In this document: in pieces, positions 8,894 through 17,736 of the stretch | Layout: each line of letters starts with the position of its first letter | How positions within the stretch are numbered: position 1 is the first letter of the stretch | Assembly: GCF_001927245.1 (NCBI RefSeq) | Contig: NZ_MJUX01000004.1 | Location: 372,001 to 436,000 of the forward strand | Reading direction: 5' to 3' | Source: Acuticoccus yangtzensis | GTDB taxonomy: Bacteria > Pseudomonadota > Alphaproteobacteria > Rhizobiales > Amorphaceae | Length of the DNA: 64,000 nucleotides | Program-made: the position numbers and the translations under genes | Notes under the pieces: model-generated | Database searches by the model: none | Told to the model about the DNA's origin: nothing | The model's input: only the letters and a program-made list of their open reading frames with translations

Positions 8894-11119
8894 GTGACGC
8901 TTTTTACCGACTTGCCCCCCGCTGCCGCATCGCGCCTCCTCGCCGCATTGGGGTGGCCACCCGCGGCACCGCTGCTGCCGCTGGCGGACGCTGCAGGACA
9001 CGCCGCGCGCTGGCTCGCGGCGGATGTGGCCGATCGAGGGTCCGCGCGCGAAACATCCGGCGGAGAGCACCCGTCCTGCGTGCTCCTCGTCGCCGCCAAC
9101 ACAGTGCCGGCGCTGAGCGGTGCGCTGGATGCCGTCACACCGCCCATGGAGGCGATGATGCGGGCCGGGGACCTCGCCCTCGTTCTCGCCAATGCCGGAC
9201 CGCCGCTGCAGCGCGATGCCGCCGCCCTCACCGCCTTCACCGAAGCGCTGAGGGCCCGCGCATTGCCGCCGGGGGCGATCACTCTCGCGACGTCCAACCT
9301 CGCCGTCATCCACCAGGTGGACGCCGCCGCCGAGGGCGAAGCGCCACCCTGCAGGCTGGTGCTGCTGGGTCCGATCCCCGGCGAGGCCGAACCGCCGGTT
9401 TCGACCGACCGTCCAGATCTGCGCTTCAGTCTCGCCGGCGCGATCAACACGGCGCACGGCGTGATCCTCGGCGCGACCCTGCTCCAAGGGGGCCTGCTGG
9501 CCGGGCGGGACTACGGCACGGGGAGCGCTTTCGACGTGTCCGCGTCGCTGATCAACCGGATCGAGCGCTACAAGGCCACGCCCGCCAACAAGCTGTCCGA
9601 GCGCGTCGCGGCCTTCGCAGCGGCCATGCCGCCGGCCGCGGACGATCGCGCTGCGCGGGCCACGGCACCGGCCGGCCATCTCGCCGTGATCGCCGACGAG
9701 GCGGCGACCTATGGCAGCGTCATCCGCATCCCGCCGCTGGTGCGCAGCGCGATCGCCCAGCGCCTGCCCTTCGTGGTGCTCGGCGGCCCGCATGCGCTGC
9801 GCCTCGTGCGTGCGCTCGGCTTCGAGACCTTCGGCCCCGTGCTCGACGAGGCCTATGACGACGTGATGGAGCCGAACCTGCGGCTGGACATCCTGGCCCA
9901 GGAACTCCTCCGCCTCGCCGAGATGGACGCGAAGGATTTCGCCGCCGTCATCGCCAGCCTGGATGAGACGTTGACGCGCAACGCCGCCCGCCTCGCCGCG
10001 CTGGACGAAGCGAAGCACGCTCCTCCCGCGGACGCCGGGCCGCCCCATCCGCTGCCCCCTACGCCCGCACGGGTCGGCCGGGCAAATGCGCCCGCGCAGG
10101 ACGATGGCACGACCCCCGCAGCAGCAGCCACTTCCGTAGACCAAGGGCACGCCGCGTCCGCGGCGCTCGGCCATGCCGCATCGGGGTCCGACGGCCTTGC
10201 CGCCGCGAGCCTCGCCTTGTCGCGGCGGCTGCGTCACGAGGCCGTGCACTCGCGGTTCTCGGTGCCTGCGCGCCTGGTGCCGGACTATCGCCGCACGTCC
10301 CCCCTGCCCCAACCTCTGCCCCTGGTCCGCCCGGCGGCGCGCGGCGAGCGGCCGGTGATCGGCATCGTCTCGCACCTCGCCAGCAGCGGCGGAACCGCCA
10401 TCTCCAAATGCATCGGCACCATGGGCGGGGTGACGCTGCTCAGCGAGATCCATCCGCACGCCAGCGTGGCCCTCGGCGCCTTCAACCCGCTCTACCAATA
10501 CCAACGCTGGTTCGGCCTGTCCGACGCGCTGAAGACCGACCTTCGCCACATCGCCGAGAGCGGCACCGCGGAAGTCGTCGACATCATCGACGCGCTCGCC
10601 CGTGACGCGGGACGGCGCGGCACCCGGCTCGTCCTGCGCGACTGGGCTTATGTGGACTATCTGGGCGGCGGCGGCCTCCCCCCGTCCTACCGTCCCAGCC
10701 TGGTGGACCTGCTCGCCCCCCGCTTCGAGACCACGCTTCTGATCACCACCCGCCACCCTCTGGACGTTTGGCTCAGCATGCTCTCCTCCCGCTTCGCCAA
10801 GCCGGAGATGCTGGCGCCGGTGATGAAAGGCTTCGCCCGCTTCGCCGAATACGCCGCCGCCAACGGCTTCATGACCTACGAAGCCTTCACCGAGGCGCCG
10901 GAGGCGTGGCTGCGCGCCGCCACTACGACCTTGGGCGTTCCGTTCGATCCGGAATGGTCCGCCACGTGGGCCGACTACCGCAAGATCACCGGCGACAGCG
11001 GGCGCCGTTCGGCCGACATCGCTCCCCGCCCGCGCCGCCCCGTGTCGGACGAGATGATGCACAGCCTCACCACGAACCCGGACTACCGCCGGACCTGCGC
11101 CCTGCTCGGCTACGACTGA
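8894..11119 (+). CDS. Two-domain protein with a sulfotransferase-like C-terminus and an uncharacterised N-terminal domain
   Basis: The 741-residue protein splits into three parts. Residues 1 to about 370 form a domain I cannot name; it ends in GFETFGPVLDEAYDDVMEP (from 309), a motif seen in uncharacterised proteins near glycan and capsule genes. Residues about 375-440 are a Pro/Ala-rich linker. From about 490 the sequence resembles P-loop sulfotransferases: a beta strand then SHLASSGGTAISKCIG (possible PAPS phosphate loop, without the usual Lys/Arg-Gly-Thr), then later LLITTRHPLDVWLSMLSSRF, like the sulfotransferase 3'-phosphate motif with Arg and Ser. There is no signal peptide or membrane segment. 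The gene stands alone with a terminator behind it. Sulfation or another modification of a surface glycan is an inference. Confidence 0.7.
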   Translation: MTLFTDLPPAAASRLLAALGWPPAAPLLPLADAAGHAARWLAADVADRGSARETSGGEHPSCVLLVAANTVPALSGALDAVTPPMEAMMRAGDLALVLANAGPPLQRDAAALTAFTEALRARALPPGAITLATSNLAVIHQVDAAAEGEAPPCRLVLLGPIPGEAEPPVSTDRPDLRFSLAGAINTAHGVILGATLLQGGLLAGRDYGTGSAFDVSASLINRIERYKATPANKLSERVAAFAAAMPPAADDRAARATAPAGHLAVIADEAATYGSVIRIPPLVRSAIAQRLPFVVLGGPHALRLVRALGFETFGPVLDEAYDDVMEPNLRLDILAQELLRLAEMDAKDFAAVIASLDETLTRNAARLAALDEAKHAPPADAGPPHPLPPTPARVGRANAPAQDDGTTPAAAATSVDQGHAASAALGHAASGSDGLAAASLALSRRLRHEAVHSRFSVPARLVPDYRRTSPLPQPLPLVRPAARGERPVIGIVSHLASSGGTAISKCIGTMGGVTLLSEIHPHASVALGAFNPLYQYQRWFGLSDALKTDLRHIAESGTAEVVDIIDALARDAGRRGTRLVLRDWAYVDYLGGGGLPPSYRPSLVDLLAPRFETTLLITTRHPLDVWLSMLSSRFAKPEMLAPVMKGFARFAEYAAANGFMTYEAFTEAPEAWLRAATTTLGVPFDPEWSATWADYRKITGDSGRRSADIAPRPRRPVSDEMMHSLTTNPDYRRTCALLGYD

Positions 11120-11131
11120 TCGAAACGCGAA

Positions 11132-11156
11132 AAGGCCGGGCGGAACGCCCGGCCTT
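11132..11156. terminator. Bidirectional hairpin terminator
   Basis: A perfect 11-bp stem (AAGGCCGGGCG at 11132-11142, CGCCCGGCCTT at 11146-11156) with a 3-base loop lies between the converging ends of the sulfotransferase-like gene and flgF. Confidence 0.85.
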
Positions 11157-11200
11157 GGTCTCATCGCCACCTGGCAGCGCCGTTGGAATGCGCCCTCGCG

Positions 11201-11923
11201 TCAGTCCGCGCCCAAGGTGCGCACGGCGCGTTGCAGGCTCTCCTCACGGTCGCCCACCGCGCTCGTGGCATGATCGAAAGCGCGCTGAATCTGGATGAGA
11301 TCGGCGATCGCCTTGATCGGATTGACGTTCGATCCCTCACGATAGCCCTGCCGCACGCCGTTGGTGAGACGGTCCACCGCCGGCTCGCCCGGCACGTCCG
11401 ACAGCAGCGCCGAATCACCGTAGCGGCTGAGGTTGGCGCTCTCCGGCAAGACGAAGAGACCGAACACGCCGACATTGCGCCCATCCTGCATGATCGAGCC
11501 GTCGCCCCCGACGGCGACCGGCCCACCGTTGGCGTTGAGCTGGATCGGAGCGCCGCCCTCGTCCACCACGCCGTGTCCGGTGATCGTCTTCAGGTCGCCC
11601 TCGGGGCTGATCGTGAAGCGCCCATCGCGCGTATAGGCGAGGCCGGCCGGCGTCTCGATGCCGAACCAGCCGTCGCCCACGATGGCCATGTCGAGCGGGT
11701 TGCCTGTCGGCTCGATCGGCCCCTGGGCGCGGTCGATGTGCGTCTGACCGAGCGCGGCGAAGTTGACGCGGTCGGACTTGTAGTCGGACAGCACGGTATC
11801 GAAGTTCACCGTTTCGGCACGGAAGCCTCCGGTGCGCATGTTGGCGACGTTGTTCGCCACCGTCGCAAGTCGCGTCTCCATGACCTTTTGGCCAGACAGC
11901 GACACATAAAGTTCCGATGCCAC
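11201..11923 (-). CDS. flgF: Flagellar basal-body rod protein FlgF
   Basis: The 240-residue protein has the FlgE/F/G family layout: an N-terminal helix with LATVANNVANMRTGGFRAE (rod signature, about 20-38), the central domain containing DMAIVGDGWFGIETP, and a C-terminal helix ending REGSNVNPIKAIADLIQIQRAF. Length and composition fit FlgF rather than FlgG. The start codon is GTG at 11923, adjoining the stop of the DUF1217 gene, whose last codons contain the ribosome site GGAGG. It is a structural piece of the proximal rod, exported by the flagellar type III apparatus. No further flagellar genes follow, and a terminator lies downstream. Confidence 0.92.
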   Translation of the reverse strand: MASELYVSLSGQKVMETRLATVANNVANMRTGGFRAETVNFDTVLSDYKSDRVNFAALGQTHIDRAQGPIEPTGNPLDMAIVGDGWFGIETPAGLAYTRDGRFTISPEGDLKTITGHGVVDEGGAPIQLNANGGPVAVGGDGSIMQDGRNVGVFGLFVLPESANLSRYGDSALLSDVPGEPAVDRLTNGVRQGYREGSNVNPIKAIADLIQIQRAFDHATSAVGDREESLQRAVRTLGAD

Positions 11924-12706
11924 TCAGGCACCTCCAAGGCGTAGGTTGGATAGGGTCATCGCAAGGTCGAGGGAGACGGTGGGAGAACTGCCGCCCACGT
12001 TGAACAGCCCCAGGATCGGGTCCTGGGTCGTCACCTGCGTCGCGTCCCACAGCGCGGTGAAGCGCGTGAGAAACTTGCTCACATCCTCGACATTCTTGAA
12101 GTCGTAGTCTTTCAGGCGCTCCTCCAACACCGCCGCCTGGCGGTCGATGTCGGCGCTGGAGAAGGCGTCGGGCAGGCCGAGCGCGGTCCGCACCACCTTG
12201 GTGAGCGCCTTGTCGGCGAGCACGTCGTAGGGGCTCTTGATGTCGCCCGCGTTGCGCTGGAAGTAGAGCGCGAGGCGCACCCCTTCCCCGTCGAGCTCGC
12301 CGGCGTTCACCTCCATCTGCTGGCGGATGAACTTGTCCACCACCTCCTGGCCGGTCTTCTGGCGGGCCATGGTGAGATCGCCGAAGGTTTCGAAGTCGAA
12401 CGCGCGCGCGAACTCCTTGATCCGCGGGTCCGTCGTGCGGTTGCCCAGGGAGTTCGGGTCGGTCATGCCTTCTTCGAGGATCTTGCGCATGTAGCCTTTG
12501 GCGAAGGCCATCTCCTCGAGCCCGAACGCTTTCATCGCGGTCGTGAACAAGCGCGTGTCGTCCAGGAACTCGTCCAGCGACGTCACATTCCTGTAATTTT
12601 CGAGATAATATTCTGCCTCGAGCCGGACCGGGCCCTGCTTGGCGGTGATTTCGAGCTGGCGGTCCAGGTTCGAGGCGTACAACCTGTAGGTCACTGCGAC
12701 GGACAT
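11924..12706 (-). CDS. DUF1217 flagellar-locus protein
   Basis: The 260-residue protein matches the DUF1217 family, found next to flgF in flagellar clusters of Rhizobiales and relatives. Characteristic parts are DFETFGDLTMARQKTGQEVVDKFIRQQME and the helical segment around SLDEFLDDTRLFTTAMKAFGLEE. The start at 12706 has AGGAGG 8 bases upstream; a longer in-frame reading to 12979 runs through unlikely sequence and overlaps the end of the upstream gene. It is directly followed by flgF with no gap, so both are translated from one message. The exact function in rod or motor assembly is not known. Confidence 0.88.
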   Translation of the reverse strand: MSVAVTYRLYASNLDRQLEITAKQGPVRLEAEYYLENYRNVTSLDEFLDDTRLFTTAMKAFGLEEMAFAKGYMRKILEEGMTDPNSLGNRTTDPRIKEFARAFDFETFGDLTMARQKTGQEVVDKFIRQQMEVNAGELDGEGVRLALYFQRNAGDIKSPYDVLADKALTKVVRTALGLPDAFSSADIDRQAAVLEERLKDYDFKNVEDVSKFLTRFTALWDATQVTTQDPILGLFNVGGSSPTVSLDLAMTLSNLRLGGA

Positions 12707-12912
12707 CGTTCGTCCTCCTGAAAGGCGCGCTGCGGCGACTCGGACACTCCTTTCAAGCCCAGCGCGGGGCACAACCTGCTTTGAAGCGATTGCGTGAGGC
12801 TGGGGCCGGCGCACGCGCGATCCGCGGCGCCACGCCGGGGACAGGTCCGCAGGCCCCGGCGGCGGTTCGGCCCCCGCGGGCCGCAGCTTCTCCACGTGTG
12901 GAAGGCGCCGCG

Positions 12913-14967
12913 TCAGAGCGTGAGGTCGTCCAGGCTGAGGCCGAGGAGAACCACCTCCGCCACACCGTTCACATGCCACTCCACGCCGTGCGCGCCCTGC
13001 ACGGCCTCAGGCAACCAGGAGGGAACGCCGGCAAAGCTCAGCCGGTCGCCCCGGCGCGCGGGATCGAAGTCGACGATCACGTCGAGCGTGCCGTCCACCG
13101 TCAGCATGAAATGATCACGGCCCCGCCCGCCGGCCATCACGTCTTCACCGTCGCCGTCGTGAATGATGTCGCGCCCGGCCCCGCCGGCGATGTAGTCGTT
13201 GCCGAAGCCACCGTCGATGACGTCGTTCCCGCCCTCGCCGGACAGGTCGTCGTTGCCGGTGTTGCCCTCGATCCTGTCGCCGCGGCCGCCGCCGGTGATG
13301 AAATCGTCACCGCCGTTGCCGATGAGGACATCCGCCCGGACTTTGCCGATCAGCCAGTCGGCGCGTCCGTCGCCCTCCAGCGGCGCGCGGCCCTCGGCGA
13401 CCTGGCGGCGGTCCATCAGGTCGTCATTGGGCGCCTCGTCCATCGCCGGGGGATAGAACGTGCTCGCCGTGCCGACCAGGAGCTTGGTAGGGTCGGTAGC
13501 GTAGATATCGAGCTCGCGCGCGCCCCAGTTGTTGACGGTGCCGAGCCCGTCCTCGGTCAGAAATTCCCACGTATCACCGTCGGTCGAGGTCAGGATGTCG
13601 AACCCCAAGCTCTTGTCGAAGGTGCCGATATACATCACGTCCTCGCCCGGCCCGCCGGAGGTGTCGACGGCCGAGGACCAGATGTACGCGTTCTTCGGGT
13701 TGCCGAAGCCGTCCGCGGTGACGAGGGTCCACGCGTCGGCGTCGACCGGATTGCCTGGCCGGTCGGCGAAGGTGACGTAGGCGACGGCCGCCGCGCCGTC
13801 GTCGTCCGCGGTGCCGTAGAAGAGCTTGCCGTTGGCCACCCACATCTCGATGACGCTGTCGTCGTTGAACGGGTTCTCCATCAGGCCGAGGGGGTTGCCG
13901 TCCTCGTCCGCGCCGCCGGACTCGCCGACGCGGTGGATGCGGCTTCCGTCCTGACGGGTGAAGCTGTGCGGGGTCACCTCCTCGCCGGACCAGACACCCG
14001 CCGCCTCCACATAACGGTAGAGCCGCACCGGCTGCTCGACGATGACGCCGGACGATGCGCCGAAATAAAGCGCCTGCTGCCCGCTCGGCTCCTCCACAAC
14101 CTGCAGCATGGTGATGATGTCGATGTCCTCGACGATGTCGATCAGCACCCACTCGCCTGTGAGGGGGTCGTAGGACCAGAGCGCGCCGCCGCTGGCGTCC
14201 TGCGTCCCCATCACCAACACGTCGTTCCACACCACGATGCTGCGGTAGCCGGAGTTGGTGGAGCCGGGCGCGGAGGGGCCCGTGGTGATCTGATCCCAGG
14301 TGTCGCCGCGGTCCTCGCTGACCCAGAACTGGGCCGTGTCGTCGGTCGCCGCGCCCGGAATGGCGTCGTTGGTGAGGCCGGCGAACAGGAAGGTGCGCGC
14401 GGTGCCGCCATCGTCGACGGTGATCTGGCGCATCTCGCGCACGCCCGCGCCGGAAAAGTCAGGCTCGATGGACGAGCCCAGCACCTGCGTCCACTCCCCG
14501 TCCCGCAGGCGGTAGATGCCGAAGTCGGAGTCCTCGAGATCGGCGCCGTAGCCGATGGTCGACATGACCGCGCGCCGGTCGGCGAGATCCTCCGGGGTGA
14601 GAAGACCCGCGTCGAGCCTGAAGAAGAACTTCATGTAACCGAGCGCGTCGGTGTTCAAATAGTTGGTGCCGACGAGGATGTCCCCGTCCATCTGCTCGAC
14701 CGACCAAGCATAGCGCAGCGACGAGTTGCCGAAACCGCGGGCGCCTTCGGTAAGGTCCTCCACCGCGCCGGTGACGGGATCGTAGACGAGAATTTGCAGG
14801 CCGAGTTTCTCGGTCGACGGTGCGGCGCCGGGCGACAGAAGGGCCTCGCTCGGGCGGGGCACGTCGGTCAGCCAACCGGCGTTGCCGATCAGGGAGGGAC
14901 GGGTGCCGGTGTCGCCGAGCGACAAGGACGATACGCCAAGAGGAAACGCAGACTCGAAATCTGGCAC
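12913..14967 (-). CDS. RTX calcium-binding protein with Asp-box (BNR) propeller-like region; probable type I secretion substrate
   Basis: The 684-residue protein is acidic and has no N-terminal signal peptide. Residues about 40-520 contain Asp-box-like motifs typical of beta-propellers such as sialidases: SEDRGDTW at 217-224 and a degenerate STDGDTW at 461-467. From about 537 to 615 there are tandem RTX nonapeptides (for example NGGDDFITGG, EGGNDVIDGG, GFGNDYIAGG), which bind calcium outside the cell. The C-terminal 70 residues would carry the type I secretion signal. A complete secretion system lies at 37.9-44.4 kb, but pairing is an inference. The enzymatic or adhesive role is unknown; glutamate or arginine residues of a true sialidase site could not be assigned. 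Confidence 0.85.
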   Translation of the reverse strand: MPDFESAFPLGVSSLSLGDTGTRPSLIGNAGWLTDVPRPSEALLSPGAAPSTEKLGLQILVYDPVTGAVEDLTEGARGFGNSSLRYAWSVEQMDGDILVGTNYLNTDALGYMKFFFRLDAGLLTPEDLADRRAVMSTIGYGADLEDSDFGIYRLRDGEWTQVLGSSIEPDFSGAGVREMRQITVDDGGTARTFLFAGLTNDAIPGAATDDTAQFWVSEDRGDTWDQITTGPSAPGSTNSGYRSIVVWNDVLVMGTQDASGGALWSYDPLTGEWVLIDIVEDIDIITMLQVVEEPSGQQALYFGASSGVIVEQPVRLYRYVEAAGVWSGEEVTPHSFTRQDGSRIHRVGESGGADEDGNPLGLMENPFNDDSVIEMWVANGKLFYGTADDDGAAAVAYVTFADRPGNPVDADAWTLVTADGFGNPKNAYIWSSAVDTSGGPGEDVMYIGTFDKSLGFDILTSTDGDTWEFLTEDGLGTVNNWGARELDIYATDPTKLLVGTASTFYPPAMDEAPNDDLMDRRQVAEGRAPLEGDGRADWLIGKVRADVLIGNGGDDFITGGGRGDRIEGNTGNDDLSGEGGNDVIDGGFGNDYIAGGAGRDIIHDGDGEDVMAGGRGRDHFMLTVDGTLDVIVDFDPARRGDRLSFAGVPSWLPEAVQGAHGVEWHVNGVAEVVLLGLSLDDLTL

Positions 14968-15174
14968 GCCCGCACTCCCGCAGAAGCAACCGCCGAAAAT
15001 AGCGGCAACGTATAGAAATCGCGGTACAATGCGGCGTGTGTTCGTTCAACGATTTCTTGCGGTGGCGCCTTCACGTTTTGCTTAGGCGCATGAGATCGCA
15101 GGGAGCGGGAAGATTTCGCGAAGGCGCGATCCGCCTTTAGCGTCAACGGTATGGCGTATCGCAGGCGGTGAAAC

Positions 15175-15258
15175 TGGTACGGGCGGCGGGACTCGAACCC
15201 GCACGGCTTACGCCTCCGGATTTTAAGTCCGGTATGTCTACCATTCCATCACGCCCGC
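15175..15258 (-). tRNA. tRNA-Leu, anticodon UAA
   Basis: The reverse strand folds as a class II tRNA. The acceptor stem is GCGGGCG/CGCCCGT, and the anticodon stem CCGGA/TCCGG encloses the loop CTTAAAA, which gives anticodon TAA. A long variable arm (AGGCGTAAGCC) follows. The T arm contains GGTTCGAGTCC, and the CCA end is encoded at 15175-15177. The first acceptor pair is G-U. Confidence 0.97.
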
Positions 15259-15395
15259 AGCGTTGAAATCGCAGGCGATTTTCGTCTGCCACGATCTCTC
15301 GGCGGGAAGCGGCGCGGCGCGCGCGGCGCGGGCCCTTCCGCCGCCGGTCTTAGCGCGCCCCCCCGCGTCATGCCAAGGGCCGGCGCGGCGCAGGT

Positions 15396-15419
15396 GGCGG
15401 GGCGCCTCGGCGCCCCGCC
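15396..15419 (-). terminator. Hairpin after glpV
   Basis: A perfect inverted repeat (GGCGGGGCGCC at 15396-15406, GGCGCCCCGCC at 15409-15419) stands 17 bases past the glpV stop codon. No long T-tract is present, so termination efficiency is uncertain. Confidence 0.65.
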
Positions 15420-15436
15420 CGATCACGCAACGTGGC

Positions 15437-17167
15437 TCACTGCCACTGCTTGATGATCTCTTCGTAGGCGATCGTCTCGCCCTTCGGCTTCTCGTTATCG
15501 AGCTTCGGCTTGGGCGAGCCGGGCTTGTCGAACCAAGCCTGCGCGTCGGTCTCCTCGTTCAGCCGCGGGCCGCAGCCGCCGTAGACGTTGGCCTTCTCGT
15601 CCGCCTGCTGCATGCGGGCCATGATCTGGTCCATCTCACCGGCGAGACGGTCCATCGCCACCTGCGGCGTGTAGTTCCCGGCGTTCACGTCGCCGATATA
15701 TTGCCACCAGAGCTGCGCCAGCTTCGGATAGTCCGGCACGTTGACGCCGGTGGGGGTCCAGCGCGTGCGGTCCGGCGAGCGGTAGAACTCGACGAGCCCG
15801 CCCAGCGCCGGCGAGCGCTCGGTGAAGCTCTCGTGGTTCACCGTGGAGTCGCGCACGAAGGTCAGGCCGACGTGGCTCTTCTCGGTGTCCACAGTCTTGG
15901 ACCCCACGAACTGGGCGTAGAGCCAGGCCGCCTTGCGCCGGTCGACGGGCGTCGATTTCAGGAAGGTCCACGAGCCGACGTCCTGATAGCCGACCTTCAT
16001 GCCCTCTTCCCAATAGGGGCCATGCGGCGACGGGGCCATCCGCCACAGCGGCATCCCCTCGTCGTCGACGGTCTGGTTCCCCTCCGACTTCGGCTTCACC
16101 ATGTCGGCCGTGAAGGCGGTGTACCAGAAGATCTGCTGCGCCACGTTGCCCTGGTTGAGCGCGGGGAGCGACTGGTAGAAATCGTAGGACGCCGCAGCAG
16201 GGGGCGCATAACCGCGCAGCCATTCGTCCCACTTGGCGATGGCGTAGACCGCCGCCGGACCGTTGGTCGCCCCGCCGCGGGTGACCGAGGCGCCGGCCGG
16301 ATTGCACGAGCCCTCCTCCATGCGGATGCCCCATTCGTCGACCGGGCGACCGTTGGGAAGGCCCTTGTCGCCGGCGCCCGCCATGGAGAGCCACGCATCG
16401 GTCATGCGCCAACCGAGGTCCGGCGCGCGCTTGCCGTAGTCCATGTGGCCGTAGATGCGCACACCGTCGATCTCCTTCACGTCGTTGGTGAAGAATTCGG
16501 CGATGTCCTCATAGGCGGACCAGTTCACCGGAACGCCGAGCTCGTAGCCGTACTTCTCGCGGAAGGCGGTCTTGTTGGCCTCGTCGTCGAACCAGTCCTT
16601 GCGGAACCAGTAGAGGTTGGCGAACTGCTGGTCGGGAAGCTGCCACAGGGCGCCGTCCGGCCCGGTGGTGAAGTCCTTGCCAATGAAATCGTCGAGGTCG
16701 AGGCCGGGATTGGTGACGTCCGCCCCCTCGCCCGCCATCCAGTCGGTGAGGTTCACCGCCGCCTGCAGTCGCGCATGGGTGCCGACGAGATCGCTGTCGT
16801 TGACGTAGGCGTCGTAGAGGTTGCGGTTGGTCTGCATCTGGGTCTGGACCGCCTGCACCACCTCGCCCTCGCCGAGAAGCTGGTGATTGACCTTGATGCC
16901 GGTGATCTCCTCGAACGCCTTGGTGAGCACCTCCGATTCCCAGGTGTGGGTCGGGATGGTTTCCGACAGCACGTTGATTTCCATGCCGCGATAGGGCTCG
17001 GCGGCGTCGATGAACCACTGCATTTCCGCCATCTGCTCTTCTTTGGAGAGGGCGGAGCGCTGGAAGGTGTCGTCGATCCAGCGTTCGGCGGCCGCCATGT
17101 CGGCGAGTGCCGGTGTGGCCGCGGCCAGCGCCAGCGCGCCGGTGGAGGCCAGAAGTAGTTTTTTCAT
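15437..17167 (-). CDS. glpV: Glycerol ABC transporter periplasmic binding protein GlpV
   Basis: The 576-residue protein begins with a clear Sec signal peptide (MKKLLLASTGALALAAATPALA, cut near residue 22). It is a large extracellular solute-binding protein of the type found in the GlpSTPQV glycerol importers of rhizobia. Its length of nearly 580 residues is typical of GlpV and longer than ordinary sugar-binding proteins. The ribosome site GAAGGA precedes the ATG. It is the last gene of the glycerol locus but is separated from the permease genes by about 570 bp that hold an opposite-strand lipoprotein gene, so it may have its own promoter. A hairpin follows. Confidence 0.93.
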   Translation of the reverse strand: MKKLLLASTGALALAAATPALADMAAAERWIDDTFQRSALSKEEQMAEMQWFIDAAEPYRGMEINVLSETIPTHTWESEVLTKAFEEITGIKVNHQLLGEGEVVQAVQTQMQTNRNLYDAYVNDSDLVGTHARLQAAVNLTDWMAGEGADVTNPGLDLDDFIGKDFTTGPDGALWQLPDQQFANLYWFRKDWFDDEANKTAFREKYGYELGVPVNWSAYEDIAEFFTNDVKEIDGVRIYGHMDYGKRAPDLGWRMTDAWLSMAGAGDKGLPNGRPVDEWGIRMEEGSCNPAGASVTRGGATNGPAAVYAIAKWDEWLRGYAPPAAASYDFYQSLPALNQGNVAQQIFWYTAFTADMVKPKSEGNQTVDDEGMPLWRMAPSPHGPYWEEGMKVGYQDVGSWTFLKSTPVDRRKAAWLYAQFVGSKTVDTEKSHVGLTFVRDSTVNHESFTERSPALGGLVEFYRSPDRTRWTPTGVNVPDYPKLAQLWWQYIGDVNAGNYTPQVAMDRLAGEMDQIMARMQQADEKANVYGGCGPRLNEETDAQAWFDKPGSPKPKLDNEKPKGETIAYEEIIKQWQ

Positions 17168-17383
17168 GTTTGTCCTTCCCTAGACTGTCGTTGGTGTGGG
17201 GGCGTGCCGGTGCCGCGCTGGGCACGCCGGAGGGACCCGCAGGCGGCGGGGGTGGAGACCGCGCACGGCACCCTCGGCGGGCGCCATGATTGCGGGGAGA
17301 AAGTGCCGGTGTGGCCGCGCCGCCTCGGACGGCGGGGCCGCGCCCGCGCTATAGAAGGCCGGTTCGCACACAGCGAGGACGCG

Positions 17384-17713
17384 ATGAGTTTTGGAGTTCG
17401 CTTCACCTTCTGGCTGGCGGGGGCCGCCGTGGTCGGCCTCGTCGCCGGCTGCATGAGCGGCAAGGAAGACCTCGGCCGCGACGCCTTTGTCGGCGACTGG
17501 CGCTGCGGCGAGACCGAGGTCGTGCTCACCAGCCAGGCCGTCACCGTCGGCGAGGACAGCCGCAAGATCGCCTGGATCGAGACCGGCGGGAACGCCGACT
17601 ACGGCCTCTTCACCACCGACGGCGGCCACTATTCCGTGTTCGAGACGACGCGGCGCAGCCTGACCCTGCACGACCACAAGGGCGGCAATTCGATGGCCTG
17701 CCGGCGCACCTGA
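17384..17713 (+). CDS. Small predicted lipoprotein, function unknown
   Basis: The ATG at 17384 with GAGGAC upstream gives a 109-residue protein. The N-terminus is a lipoprotein signal with a hydrophobic stretch ending in VAGC, so lipidation is expected at Cys23. The remaining part (for example DAFVGDWRCGETEVVLTS and SLTLHDHKGG) looks like a compact beta-rich domain with two further cysteines, one near position 41 and one near the C-terminus, perhaps a disulfide. It lies on the plus strand inside the minus-strand glp operon, between the DUF2160 gene and glpV. The family is not recognised. The lipobox and codon use support a real gene. Confidence 0.75.
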   Translation: MSFGVRFTFWLAGAAVVGLVAGCMSGKEDLGRDAFVGDWRCGETEVVLTSQAVTVGEDSRKIAWIETGGNADYGLFTTDGGHYSVFETTRRSLTLHDHKGGNSMACRRT

Positions 17714-17736
17714 GGCGGGAAGCCGCGCCATCCCCG

